A DNA stretch of 43,452 bases. Source: Magnetospira sp. (GTDB lineage: Bacteria > Pseudomonadota > Alphaproteobacteria > Rhodospirillales > Magnetospiraceae). The stretch lies in the NCBI GenBank assembly GCA_028282245.1, contig JANQIL010000147.1, forward strand, positions 1 through 43,452, in the 5' to 3' direction. The notes under the pieces were generated by a model that worked only from the letters and a program-made list of their open reading frames with translations, was not told the DNA's origin and did not search any database. A program made the position numbers and the translations under genes. Positions 9,898 through 18,502 of this stretch are shown in pieces. How positions within the stretch are numbered: the first letter of the stretch is position 1; each line of letters opens with the position of its first letter.

Positions 9898-12235
9898 TCG
9901 CGGGGCCGGCCCGGCTGGACGACGCGGCGTCGTCGCGCAGCAGGCGCTCGATATGGGTCCTTAGCTTGTCTGGGTGAATCGGCTTGTGCATGAGCGGCAG
10001 CCGGGTGGCGGCGGCATCGGCCAGCCGGGCCGGATTGATGTCCCCGGTGATCAGCAGGGCGGGGACGGCGCGTTGGAAGTGGCGCCGCAGGTCCTCGACC
10101 GCCTCGGCGCCGGTCTGGCCGAACGGCAGCCGGTAATCGGCCACGATAAGATCGGGCGCGTCCAGATCGTCGAGGTATTTCGCCAGATTCTTGCGGATGT
10201 CGCGGGTGCAGCAGATGCTTGTCACCCGGTATCCCCATCCGCGCATCAGGGTGACCGTTGCCTCGGCGACGTCCGTGTCGTCCTCTATGAGGACGATGTT
10301 GTGGCCGGACGCGGCGGTGTTCTCGTCGCGCGCGGCGACCGGATCGGCGACCGTGGAGCGTGTCGCGCCGGCCGCCCGATCGCTCGGGACGCGAATGCTG
10401 AACAGCGTGTGGCGCCCGGGCTCGGATTGGATGCGGACCGGATGATTGAGCAGGCGCGACATCCGGCGCACGATCGACAGCCCCAGCCCCAGCCCCTTGG
10501 TTCGGTCCCGCTCCTCGTTGCCGATCTGGTAGAATTCCTCGAACACCGCCGTGCGCTGGTCCAGCGGGATGCCGACCCCGGTGTCCCAGACCTCGATCTC
10601 GATTCCGGCGCCGCGCCGCCGCGCGCCGAGCAGGACGCGGCCCGATTCCGTGAACTTGATGGCGTTCGACAGCAGATTGCGCAGGATGGTTTCGAGGATC
10701 GTCGGGTCCGAGCGCACGACGACCCCGCATGGTACCCAGCGAAAATCGATCCGCTTGGTTTCCGCGATCGCCGCGAATTCGACGGCCAGCCGCTCGAACA
10801 GTTCGGTCGCCTGGAACGGGCTGCGGCGCGGCACGATCAGGCCGGCCTCAAGCTTCGAGAGGTCGAGCACGCGATCGAGGATCGAGCTCAGGCTGTGGAC
10901 CGACCGGCGGGTCTTGGCGAGGATGCTTTTTTGAATGTCGCTTTCGGCGTTGTCGCCGAGCACCGCTAGGAACAGGGTGATGGCTTGCAGGGGCTGGCGC
11001 AGGTCGTGGCTCGCGGCGGCCAGGAAACGGGACTTGGCGGCGCTTGCCCGCTCCGCCTCCTCGCGGGCCTGGCGCTCCCGCTCCTCGGCCTTGTTGCGGG
11101 CCGACACGAATACTTGCAGGGCGCGGGCCACGTGGCCGATTTCGTCGTTTCCCATGGTGTCGATTCGCAGGCTTCCGCCGTTCGCCGCCGCGTCCATGGC
11201 GTTGTTCAGTCCGTCGATCCGCCGGGTCACGCTGCGCAGCACCCCGTATCCGAGCAGCGCCGCCAGGACGAACGCCGTGACGGCGGCGACGGCCAGTATC
11301 CGCGCATGCACCTGAATTCTTTCGAGACCGCGCTCGAAGGTGGTGTCGATGTCCGATCTGGCATGGTCGATCAACTCTCGGGCGTCCATCATCAAATTGC
11401 GTGACGCGGAGTTATAGGATCGAGTCAGGACGTCGATGCGCGTGTTGATGTCGCGCAGGTTCCAGGCGATGTCGAAGACGTCGCTGTTTCCGATCGCCAG
11501 CGCGCGCAGGCGACCGATAATCTCGCGCGCCGCCTGGCCGAAGTAATCGGGAAGCAGGCCGGAGCGTCCGGACGCGCGGTCGAGCGCGACCAGATATCGC
11601 AGGCGCGCCTCCGTGGACGAGGCCTGGGGCGGATCGGTCGGAGCCTCGTTGAGGAATCCGACCGCCCGCAGCACGTCGAGTTGGATCAGTTCGATCTGTT
11701 TGGTGTTCGTGGTCGAGTCGTCGTCCGTCAGGAGGTTCTGAAGCGCCGTCGTCTGGTTTCTGATCACGCTCAGCTTGGTGTCGACCTCGCGTTGCAGGTC
11801 AATGCGCCTTGTCAGTGCCTCGCGTATCCGCCGCTGTCGCTCGTCCAGATCCGCAAGATTATCGCGGGTCCGCGTCACGATCGTCGCGAGCCGCCCGGTC
11901 TGCAAGGTTTGCACGGTGTCGAGCAGGGCCCCGATACGGATGATCCGGCCGTCCAGTTGCTCGAAAACACGGTGTAGCGGTTCCGAATCGGTCAGATCGG
12001 CGAACCTGGGCGTCGGCCCGAAAACGGCCTCGGCCTCGTAGAGCAGTTCGTAGGCCTTTGAAACGGTGGGCATTCCGGTGTTCCGGACGTCATCCTGGCT
12101 CTCGCGAAGGGTCAGCAGGGACGACACGGTCAGGATGGCCGCCGCCGCGAAAACCCCGAACACGAACAGAAAATAGATTTCGAGCAAGGATTTGATCGAA
12201 AGACGGGACATCAATCGCAGGATGGGTGCCGGCAT
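9875..12235 (-). CDS. Hybrid sensor histidine kinase
   Basis: A 786-residue membrane kinase. Order: cytoplasmic N-terminus, helix 1 at about 18-42, a periplasmic helical sensor region of about 265 residues, helix 2 at about 311-333, HAMP to about 385, HisKA with phospho-accepting H410 in SHDLRQPL, HATPase with N-box NLLSNAIKF (about 520-528), DTGVGI (551-556) and GLGLGLSIV, then a C-terminal receiver from about 645 with phospho-Asp 700 in LIVADYRLP. The layout is TorS-like, but no specific ligand can be inferred. ATG 12235 is preceded by GGAGGAAA; an internal ATG 24 bases later is an alternative. It is divergent from the membrane-complex operon, so its target might be that operon. Confidence 0.9.
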   Translation of the reverse strand: MPAPILRLMSRLSIKSLLEIYFLFVFGVFAAAAILTVSSLLTLRESQDDVRNTGMPTVSKAYELLYEAEAVFGPTPRFADLTDSEPLHRVFEQLDGRIIRIGALLDTVQTLQTGRLATIVTRTRDNLADLDERQRRIREALTRRIDLQREVDTKLSVIRNQTTALQNLLTDDDSTTNTKQIELIQLDVLRAVGFLNEAPTDPPQASSTEARLRYLVALDRASGRSGLLPDYFGQAAREIIGRLRALAIGNSDVFDIAWNLRDINTRIDVLTRSYNSASRNLMMDARELIDHARSDIDTTFERGLERIQVHARILAVAAVTAFVLAALLGYGVLRSVTRRIDGLNNAMDAAANGGSLRIDTMGNDEIGHVARALQVFVSARNKAEERERQAREEAERASAAKSRFLAAASHDLRQPLQAITLFLAVLGDNAESDIQKSILAKTRRSVHSLSSILDRVLDLSKLEAGLIVPRRSPFQATELFERLAVEFAAIAETKRIDFRWVPCGVVVRSDPTILETILRNLLSNAIKFTESGRVLLGARRRGAGIEIEVWDTGVGIPLDQRTAVFEEFYQIGNEERDRTKGLGLGLSIVRRMSRLLNHPVRIQSEPGRHTLFSIRVPSDRAAGATRSTVADPVAARDENTAASGHNIVLIEDDTDVAEATVTLMRGWGYRVTSICCTRDIRKNLAKYLDDLDAPDLIVADYRLPFGQTGAEAVEDLRRHFQRAVPALLITGDINPARLADAAATRLPLMHKPIHPDKLRTHIERLLRDDAASSSRAGPAISLPGHA

Positions 12236-12431
12236 GGTCGCGATTTCCTCCGGGCCCGGCGGTGGCCGCCATCAGTGTAGCTGGCGGTCGTTGATGTTCC
12301 AATGGTGGCATTGCGTGATTCGATCTTGAGCCTTCGCGCGGTATCGCGGCGGCGGACATATCGCGAGACGCGCGGCCCCCGGACGGCGGATCGCGAAGGC
12401 GCGCGATCGATCGGCGGGCGACGCAAGAAAG

Positions 12432-12460
12432 ATTAGCGTTGTCTAATGAGGTATGTTAGA
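12432..12460. promoter_or_regulatory. Operator-like half-sites upstream of the complex operon
   Basis: In the 325-base divergent gap 12236-12560, three related half-sites occur within 29 bases: ATTAG (12432-12436), TCTAAT (12442-12447) and TTAGA (12456-12460). TCTAA and TTAGA form an inverted repeat with a 9-base spacer, and ATTAG/CTAAT form another with 6 bases. This is a plausible regulator site for either the kinase gene or the operon. A TACAAT at 12492-12497 could be a -10 element but lacks a good -35. The rest of the gap shows nothing I can name. Confidence 0.3.
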
Positions 12461-12560
12461 GAATCGCCGTCCGTCGGGTTGGACTCGATGGTACAATCAT
12501 GCCGAAATCGGGATCACGTTTCCGGTTCGGCCTTCGGGACTTCGACCGACGGGTGAGCCC

Positions 12561-13127
12561 ATGACCCACTCGACTCGCGCCAGTAGCCCCGCTCCGACGG
12601 GCACCGCTTCGACGACGGTCGGCCTGTTCAAGCTGGTCCGACGCTTCGTGCTGGCGGCGGGCGGTATTTTCGCGACTTGGATGTTGCTTGCCGGGCGTCT
12701 CGACGGCCAGGAAATGATGGTCGGCGGCGGAGTTTCGGTGGCCATCGCCCTGCTGTCGATGCGTCACCTTCGAATGCTCGACGATGTGCGCCTCGGGCCG
12801 CTGATGCCGTTGCATCTGGTGCGCTATTTCATCGTGTTCTTCGGTGCCCTGATCCGCGCCAACCTGGATGTGGCGCGGCGCGTGGTGACGCCGAGGGTGC
12901 GCATCGAACCGGCCATGGTGACGGTGCACACCGAGCTGAGATCGGACCTCGGCAAGCTGTGGCTGGCCAACAGCATCACCCTGACGCCGGGCACCCTGAC
13001 CGTCGACGTGGAGGGTCAGGATCTGATCGTGCACTGGATCGATGCCTCGCCGGGCACCGATCTGACGGTGGCGACGCGCGAGATCGCGGCCCGGTTCGAG
13101 CGCCCGATGAAGGAGTTCCTGCGATGA
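12561..13127 (+). CDS. mnhE: Mrp-type antiporter subunit E (MbxA-like)
   Basis: A 188-residue membrane protein of the MnhE/MrpE family. After a hydrophilic N-terminus come two to three helices, then the family segment FGALIRANLDVARRVVTPR and LANSITLTPGTLTVDVEGQDLIVHWID. It is the first gene of a 14-gene operon. Equivalent subunits open Mrp antiporter and Mbh/Mbx operons and form part of the ion-translocating membrane module. I chose ATG 12561; the open frame reaches back to 12453 but those residues do not look like a family N-terminus. Its stop overlaps the start of the next gene. Confidence 0.88.
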   Translation: MTHSTRASSPAPTGTASTTVGLFKLVRRFVLAAGGIFATWMLLAGRLDGQEMMVGGGVSVAIALLSMRHLRMLDDVRLGPLMPLHLVRYFIVFFGALIRANLDVARRVVTPRVRIEPAMVTVHTELRSDLGKLWLANSITLTPGTLTVDVEGQDLIVHWIDASPGTDLTVATREIAARFERPMKEFLR

Positions 13128-13399
13128 GCGGACCGGGTATCGGACTGCTTGGCGAAATCGCCTTCCTGCTGGTCGCCCTCGCGGTCGTGCTGGCCACGTT
13201 GCGCCTGCTGCTCGGGCCCACGGTGCCCGATCGGGTGGTGGCCGCGGACACCTTGGCGGTGATCACCACGGCCGGACTGGCATGGCTGGCCGGCGCCCTC
13301 GACAGCGTGATCTATCTCGACATCGCCCTGGTCTACGGGGCGCTCGCCTTTGTCGGGGTGGTCGCCATCGCGCGCGCCATCGAGCGCGGTGGGGAGTAG
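13124..13399 (+). CDS. mnhF: Mrp-type antiporter subunit F (MbxB-like)
   Basis: A 91-residue, three-helix membrane protein of the MnhF/MrpF family, recognised by LLLGPTVPDRVVAADTLAV followed by LDIALVYGALAFVGVVAIAR. ATG 13124 overlaps the stop of mnhE by four bases (ATGA), indicating translational coupling. It belongs to the membrane module of the Mbx-like complex. Confidence 0.88.
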   Translation: MSGPGIGLLGEIAFLLVALAVVLATLRLLLGPTVPDRVVAADTLAVITTAGLAWLAGALDSVIYLDIALVYGALAFVGVVAIARAIERGGE

Positions 13400-13412
13400 G
13401 GGAGGCGGACTC

Positions 13413-13724
13413 ATGATGCAGATCATCGGCGACGTTTTTTTGGCCGTCGGCGGCCTGTTCCTGTTCCTGGCCGCGCTCGGTCTATTGCGCATGCCGGACG
13501 TTTTCAACCGCATCCAGGCCGGCACCAAGGCCGCGACCCTGGGCGCCCTGTCGCTGATTCTCGGGGTCGCCTTCCAGCATCCGGACTGGTGGCCGAAACT
13601 GCTGATCCTGGCGGTGTTCGTGATGATCACCTCGCCGGTCGGGTCGTCGACCATCGCCCGCGCGGCGCTGATGGCCGGCATTCGGCCGTGGCGGCGGGTG
13701 GCCCGCAAGGAGGAGGAAGGATGA
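13413..13724 (+). CDS. mnhG: Mrp-type antiporter subunit G (MbxC-like)
   Basis: A 103-residue, three-helix protein of the MnhG/MrpG family: GLFLFLAALGLLRMPDVFNRIQAGTKAATLG is the characteristic segment. RBS GGGGAGG precedes tandem ATGs at 13413 and 13416; either could be used. It lies 13 bases after mnhF and overlaps the next gene by four bases. Confidence 0.87.
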   Translation: MMQIIGDVFLAVGGLFLFLAALGLLRMPDVFNRIQAGTKAATLGALSLILGVAFQHPDWWPKLLILAVFVMITSPVGSSTIARAALMAGIRPWRRVARKEEEG

Positions 13725-13987
13725 TCGAACTCGCGCTGATTTCGGTGCTCGTGATGATCGGCGCGGCGCTTGCCGTGGTGTTCGTGCGCGGCCTGATGGC
13801 GGCGGTGGCCGCCGCGGCGGTGGTGTCGCTCGCCCTGTCGGTGCTGTTCGCGGTGCTCCGGGCGCCCGACGTGGCGCTCGCCGAGGCGGCGGTGGGGGCC
13901 GGGCTGTCGGGGGTCCTGCTGGCCCTGACCCTGCGTCGGGTCGGCCTGTGGCCGGGCTCGCCGTCGGGCGACGGCGACCGCGAATAG
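13721..13987 (+). CDS. DUF4040 / MbhD-like membrane subunit
   Basis: An 88-residue, three-helix protein resembling MbhD/MbxD and the related C-terminal part of MrpA (DUF4040). The conserved acidic motif is visible in RAPDVALAEAAVGAGLSG, where the Glu is expected to lie in the membrane ion path. RBS AGGAGGAAGG lies directly upstream of ATG 13721, and the start overlaps the mnhG stop (ATGA). Having this segment as a separate gene is the Mbh/Mbx pattern, not the classic Mrp pattern where it is part of a large MrpA. Confidence 0.82.
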   Translation: MIELALISVLVMIGAALAVVFVRGLMAAVAAAAVVSLALSVLFAVLRAPDVALAEAAVGAGLSGVLLALTLRRVGLWPGSPSGDGDRE

Positions 13988-13996
13988 GAGGCGATC

Positions 13997-14695
13997 GTGA
14001 AGGGATACGGACGCGCCGTCGCCGCGACGATCTTCCTGATCGGTCTCGGCACCCTGCTGGCCGCGCTGTTCGCCGCGCTGCCGTTCGGCCAGGCGCCGAT
14101 GCAGGTCGGCCAGGCGACGGCGGTGGTGGCGTTGCCGGAAACCGGGGCGACCAACATCGTGTCGGCCATCCTGCTGGCCTACCGTGGGCTCGATACCCTG
14201 GGCGAGGTGACCATTCTGTTCGTTGCCGCGACCGCCGCCGGGATGGTGCTGTCGGGAGCCGGGCGGGGCGAGGCGCAGGGCGCGCCGGCCGGATTCATCC
14301 TGCGCGTCGCGTCCGGGCTGCTGTTTCCGTTTCTGCTGGCGCTCGGCGCCTTCATCGTGGTGCATGGGCATCTGACGCCGGGCGGCGGGTTTCAGGGCGG
14401 CGCGATTCTGGCGGCCGCCTTCTTCATCCCGTTGCTGGCCAATCCGGCGAGCCCGCTCAACCACACCGTGGCGATGGTGATCGAGGGGGTTTCCGGCGCC
14501 GCGTTCATCGCCATCGGCGCCGCCGCGCTGTTCGGGGGGGAGGCGTTCCTGACTCCGCTGTTCGGCACCGGGACGCCGGGTGAATTGTTCTCGGCCGGCA
14601 GCCTGCCGTTGCTGTATCTGGCGGTCGGGCTCAAGGTGGGCTCCGAACTGGCCGGCTTGATGGCCCGCGTGGCGGGCGAGGGAGGCCGCGCATGA
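13997..14695 (+). CDS. mnhB: MbhE-MbhF (MnhB) fused membrane subunit
   Basis: A 232-residue protein. The N-terminal half carries the MbhE-like motif TNIVSAILLAYRGLDTLGE, which in MrpA/MbhE lies at a membrane helix. The C-terminal half is an MnhB/MrpB (MbhF) domain: LLFPFLLALGAFIVVHGH followed by LTPGGGFQGGAILAAAF. In many Mbh systems these are two genes, so this looks like a fusion. GTG 13997 is the start, supported by TAGGAGG 6 bases upstream; no in-frame ATG gives the family N-terminus. Confidence 0.82.
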   Translation: MKGYGRAVAATIFLIGLGTLLAALFAALPFGQAPMQVGQATAVVALPETGATNIVSAILLAYRGLDTLGEVTILFVAATAAGMVLSGAGRGEAQGAPAGFILRVASGLLFPFLLALGAFIVVHGHLTPGGGFQGGAILAAAFFIPLLANPASPLNHTVAMVIEGVSGAAFIAIGAAALFGGEAFLTPLFGTGTPGELFSAGSLPLLYLAVGLKVGSELAGLMARVAGEGGRA

Positions 14696-15156
14696 CCGAC
14701 GCCATGCTGCTTGCCGAGGCTCTGGGCGATGTTCTCTACACCGGCGCGATCGGCCTGATTCTGCTTGGCCTCTACGCCATGGTGGTGCCGCGCCATCTGG
14801 TCCGTATCGTGCTCGGCCTGCTGCTGGTCCAGTCGGGGGTCAACCTGTTCCTGGTCGCGGTTGGCTATCGCCCCGAGGCGGCGGCGCCGATCCTGCTCGG
14901 TGGCCAGGCGATCGGCCCGGTGGTCGATCCGCTGCCGCAGGCCCTGGTGTTGACCGCCATCGTGATCGGGGTCGGCGTGCTGGCCCTGGCGCTCGCCCTG
15001 GTGGTCCGGGTCAAGGACGTTCACGGGACCCTGGACAGCCGCGAGGTGGCCGAGCGGATGGCCGCCGAAACCGGCGACTCCCGGCTGATGCCCGAAACCG
15101 CGCCGGGTCGCGGGGCGGCGGTGCCGGCGCGCGAAATGCTGGAGGACCGGTCATGA
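14692..15156 (+). CDS. mnhC: Mrp-type antiporter subunit C / NuoK-like (MbxG-like)
   Basis: A 154-residue protein of the MnhC/NuoK family with three helices: LYTGAIGLILLGLYAMVVPR, then IVLGLLLVQSGVNLFLVAVG, then PLPQALVLTAIVIGVGVLALALAL. A hydrophilic tail of about 45 residues with no family similarity follows. ATG 14692 overlaps the previous stop by four bases. NuoK-like subunits form part of the proton path linking the hydrophilic arm to the antiporter subunits. Confidence 0.87.
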   Translation: MTDAMLLAEALGDVLYTGAIGLILLGLYAMVVPRHLVRIVLGLLLVQSGVNLFLVAVGYRPEAAAPILLGGQAIGPVVDPLPQALVLTAIVIGVGVLALALALVVRVKDVHGTLDSREVAERMAAETGDSRLMPETAPGRGAAVPAREMLEDRS

Positions 15157-16619
15157 TCGGTACCGCGCATCAGATCGTCCTGCCGGTGGTGCTGCCGCTG
15201 CTGGCCGCGTTCCTGCTGCCGCTCGTCGGTCGCCTGCATGTCTGGCCGGCCCGTCTTCTGGGGCAGATCGTCGGCGTTCTGCATCTGGCCGTGGTGGCCT
15301 ATCTGTGGACCCTGGTCGGCGGCGGCGAGACCATCGTTTCCGCTTTGGGCGGCTTCGCGCCGCCACTCGGCATCGTTCTTTACGCCGACCGCCTGTCGGT
15401 GCTGTTCCTGCTTGTCCTGTCGGTCGGCATCCTGCTGTTCTGGCCACGCCGCGAGCACGGCGGCACCCGGGCCGACACGCTCACCCTGCTGTTGCTGGGC
15501 GGTGGTTCCGGGCTCGTGCTGTCGGGCGACCTGTTCAACATCTTCGTGTTCTACGAGATCGTCGCCGTGGCGTCCTACGGCTTGGCCGCCAGCGGCGGCA
15601 ACGCGGCCGGCTTTGGCGCGGCGTTGCGCTACCTGCTGCTGAGCGCCCTGGGGTCGGCCCTCGCGCTGCTCGGCATCGCCCTGGTCTACGGGGCCGCCGG
15701 AACCCTCAATCTGGCCGACCTGTCGGTCCTCGCCCCGGAACGCCTGAGCGGCCCGATGGGTCTGGCCGCGTTCCTGCTGCTGGTCCTCGGGTTCGGGGTC
15801 AAGGCGGAGTTGTTCCCGGTCAACACCTGGGTGCCGGAAGTCTATACCGCGGCGCCGACCCGGGTGACGGCGATCCTGGCCGGCGTGGTGTCCAAGCTGT
15901 CGATGGTGGTGATCCTGCGGCTGCTGGTTCTGATCTTCGCCGATCCGGGAGCCCAGACCCTGCTGCTCGTGCTCGGTCTGGCCGGGGTGATCGCCGGCGA
16001 ACTGGCCGCCTTCCGGGCGCCCGACCTCAATCGAACGTTCGCCTTCTCCTCGATCGCCCAGTTGGGGTTGGTGGCGGTCGCCTTTTCGATCCCCGACGAT
16101 CTGGGCATCGCGGCGGGAATCGCGGTGGCGGTCCATCACGCGGTGGTCAAGCCGGGCCTGTTCGTGATCGCCGGCCATTGGACCGGACCCATCGAGCGCC
16201 TGGGCGGCGCCGCGAGGGTGTCGCGACCGGCCGCCATCGCGTTCGTTCTGCTGTCGCTCAGCATCATCGGCATTCCGCCGTTCCCGGGATTCTGGGTCAA
16301 GCTGCTGCTGCTCGGGGAGGCTTTCGCGGCGGTCGATCCGGTCTATGCCCTGGCCGGCGCGGTGATCCTCGCCGCCACCGTGGTCGAGGCGGCCTACCTG
16401 TTCCGCGCCGCCGCCCTGATGTGGGAGCCGCCGGAGGGCGACAACCGGCCGCCGGCCGCGTTCCCGCTCGCCCGGCTCGCGCCGACGCTGGTCCTGACCC
16501 TGCTGATCCTCCTCGCCATGGGGGCCGTGAGTCCGCTCGGCGAGGCGCTGGAGGCGATGGCGGCCGAGGTCGGCGACGCTGCGATCTACGTGGGCAACGT
16601 CCTGCCGGGAAGGATCTGA
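15153..16619 (+). CDS. mnhD: Antiporter subunit D / NuoN-like (MbxH-like)
   Basis: A 488-residue protein with about 14 helices of the NuoL/M/N-MrpD family. Key ion-path residues are present: the helix 5 Glu in DLFNIFVFYEIVAV, Lys in GFGVKAELFPVNTWVPEVY, Lys in GVVSKLSMVVILR, and the HHAVVK motif. It is therefore a full antiporter-like subunit expected to translocate H+ or Na+. ATG 15153 overlaps the mnhC stop by four bases. It is followed four bases later by a second NuoL-like subunit, a pairing also seen as MbxH and MbxH' in archaeal complexes. Confidence 0.9.
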   Translation: MIGTAHQIVLPVVLPLLAAFLLPLVGRLHVWPARLLGQIVGVLHLAVVAYLWTLVGGGETIVSALGGFAPPLGIVLYADRLSVLFLLVLSVGILLFWPRREHGGTRADTLTLLLLGGGSGLVLSGDLFNIFVFYEIVAVASYGLAASGGNAAGFGAALRYLLLSALGSALALLGIALVYGAAGTLNLADLSVLAPERLSGPMGLAAFLLLVLGFGVKAELFPVNTWVPEVYTAAPTRVTAILAGVVSKLSMVVILRLLVLIFADPGAQTLLLVLGLAGVIAGELAAFRAPDLNRTFAFSSIAQLGLVAVAFSIPDDLGIAAGIAVAVHHAVVKPGLFVIAGHWTGPIERLGGAARVSRPAAIAFVLLSLSIIGIPPFPGFWVKLLLLGEAFAAVDPVYALAGAVILAATVVEAAYLFRAAALMWEPPEGDNRPPAAFPLARLAPTLVLTLLILLAMGAVSPLGEALEAMAAEVGDAAIYVGNVLPGRI

Positions 16620-16623
16620 CGCC

Positions 16624-18501
16624 ATGAGCCTGCTCGACCTTCTTCTGCTGCTGTCGCTGCTGACCACGCTGTATCTTTACGCGTTTGGCAATCACCGCAA
16701 CGCCGGGCACCTGGGGATGGTGGTCTACGCGGTGGCGACGGGTCTGGTGATCGCCATGGCCGGACCGTTGGCCGATGGCACCGGAGCGGTGGGGTCCACC
16801 TTCGCGCCGGTCATGCTCGGCCACGTCCTGAGCTGGTCGATGGATGGCCTGGGCTGGTTTTTCGCGCTGCTGACCACCGGGGCCGCCTTTTTTGCCTCCT
16901 GGTACATGAGCGGCGAGTGGAACGCCGAGCAACCCAACAAGCGGATCCAGCACGGAACCCTGGCGCTCAACGTGTTCTGCATGCTGTTGCTGCTGTCGTC
17001 GGGCGACCTGCTGAGCCTGTTCATCGGCTGGGAGTTCGTGTCCTGGGCCGCCTTCCTGATGATGACCCAATTGGGCAGCCACGCGGCACGCGCGGCGTTC
17101 CGCTACATGCTCTATGCCCTGGCCGGCGCGATGGCGGTGTTCGCGGCGATCCTGATCGTCAAGGCGCAGATCGGCAGCTTCGCCTTCGCCGACCTCCGGG
17201 CCGCCGTTCCGGCCCTGTCGGACGGGCTCAAGTGGCTGCTGTTCGGCCTGTTCGGCCTCGGTTTCGGCGTCAAGATGGCGATCGTGCCGTTCCACCTTTG
17301 GCAGGCCCCGGCCTATTCGTTCACCCCGGGGGCCTCGTCGGCCTTCCTGAACGCGGTGTCGGCCCGCATGGGGCTGTTCGCCATCCTGTTGGTGCTGGGC
17401 AAGCTGATCGGATTCGCCACCCTGTCGGATCTGGCGCTGCCGCTGATTCCGATGGACGCCAAGACACTGCTGATGTGGGTCGCCGCGATCACCATGGTGG
17501 TGCCGACCTTCATCGCCCTGATGCAGACCGACGCCCGCATGTTGCTCACTTGGCACGGCATCGGGCAGGGCGGCTACATGCTGCTCGGCGTCCTGGTGGC
17601 GACGCCGCTCGGCACCGCGGCGGGGTTGATGCACGTGCTCAACTACGCCTCCTACCAGATGGCCCTGGTGCTGGCGGTGTTCGCGGTGATCCACCGCACC
17701 GGCACCGCCGACCTGGACGAATTGGGCGGTCTCATCAAGCGGATGCCGTTCACCTACCTGGCCCTGCTGATGGGCATCATCGGTCTGGCCGGGCTGCCGC
17801 CGATGAACGGCTTCGTGTCCAAGTGGATGATCTACAAGAGCCTGCTGGATACCCAGCAGCCGCTGCTGCTGATCGCCGCGTTCGTCGGCACCCTGGGCAC
17901 CATCCTGTCGGTCTACAAGCTGATCCATAACATCTTCCTGGGCCAGTTGCGGGCCGAGCACCAGAAGGTCGGGGAGGCGCCGGGCTCGATGCTGGCCCCG
18001 ATGCTGATCCTCGCCGGGATCGGGTTCGCCACCGGGTTCTTCCCGGGCCTGGCATTGGGGGTCGTGGACGTGGCGCAGGCGGCGCTCGGCGTCGAGCTTC
18101 TGCCGCACGGCCTGGGCGGCGTCTATCTGGCCACCGGATCGCTGAACATGATCTGGGTGGTCGGGATCATGATCGGCGCCATCGGCTTCGGGGCCTTCGT
18201 GTTCTACGTGATCGGCAACCGGCGTTACGGGGTCCATCAGTTCGACAATTACGCCGGCGGCCACTTCCTGTCGGCCGACATCCGCTATCACTTCAGCCAC
18301 GAATTCTATCCCGGTCTGGCGCGGTTGATCGGCCCCTGGTACCGGGGGTCGGTGGTCAACATGGAAAACGGCCTGATGATCGGCCTCAAGACGGCGGGCG
18401 ATCTTTGGCACGGCGCGTTCCGGATCGCCTATACGCCCTTCTATCTGCTGGTGGCGCTGGCGATCGGTTTGTGGTGGGCCGGCCTTGACGGAGGGTTCTG
18501 A
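16624..18501 (+). CDS. Second NuoL-like antiporter subunit (MbxH'-like)
   Basis: A 625-residue NuoL-family protein. The core has LSLFIGWEFVSWAAFLMM (helix 5 Glu), GFGVKMAIVPFHLWQAPAYS (Lys) and GLAGLPPMNGFVSKW. The usual HAxxK-type helix motif reads NYASYQ here, so the Lys and His are replaced. A C-terminal extension of about 150 residues, including DNYAGGHFLSADIRYHFSHEFYPG and a final helix, connects it to the rest of the complex. The longer C-terminus recalls MbxH'/MbsH' subunits. It sits between the NuoN-like and NuoH-like genes, and the next gene starts two bases after its stop. Confidence 0.87.
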   Translation: MSLLDLLLLLSLLTTLYLYAFGNHRNAGHLGMVVYAVATGLVIAMAGPLADGTGAVGSTFAPVMLGHVLSWSMDGLGWFFALLTTGAAFFASWYMSGEWNAEQPNKRIQHGTLALNVFCMLLLLSSGDLLSLFIGWEFVSWAAFLMMTQLGSHAARAAFRYMLYALAGAMAVFAAILIVKAQIGSFAFADLRAAVPALSDGLKWLLFGLFGLGFGVKMAIVPFHLWQAPAYSFTPGASSAFLNAVSARMGLFAILLVLGKLIGFATLSDLALPLIPMDAKTLLMWVAAITMVVPTFIALMQTDARMLLTWHGIGQGGYMLLGVLVATPLGTAAGLMHVLNYASYQMALVLAVFAVIHRTGTADLDELGGLIKRMPFTYLALLMGIIGLAGLPPMNGFVSKWMIYKSLLDTQQPLLLIAAFVGTLGTILSVYKLIHNIFLGQLRAEHQKVGEAPGSMLAPMLILAGIGFATGFFPGLALGVVDVAQAALGVELLPHGLGGVYLATGSLNMIWVVGIMIGAIGFGAFVFYVIGNRRYGVHQFDNYAGGHFLSADIRYHFSHEFYPGLARLIGPWYRGSVVNMENGLMIGLKTAGDLWHGAFRIAYTPFYLLVALAIGLWWAGLDGGF

Positions 18502-18502
18502 G

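Noticed and set aside
12561-16619. Stand-alone Mrp Na+/H+ antiporter.
   Set aside because: No large MrpA gene; the genes run without break into NuoL/H/B/C/D-like genes with overlapping starts and stops.
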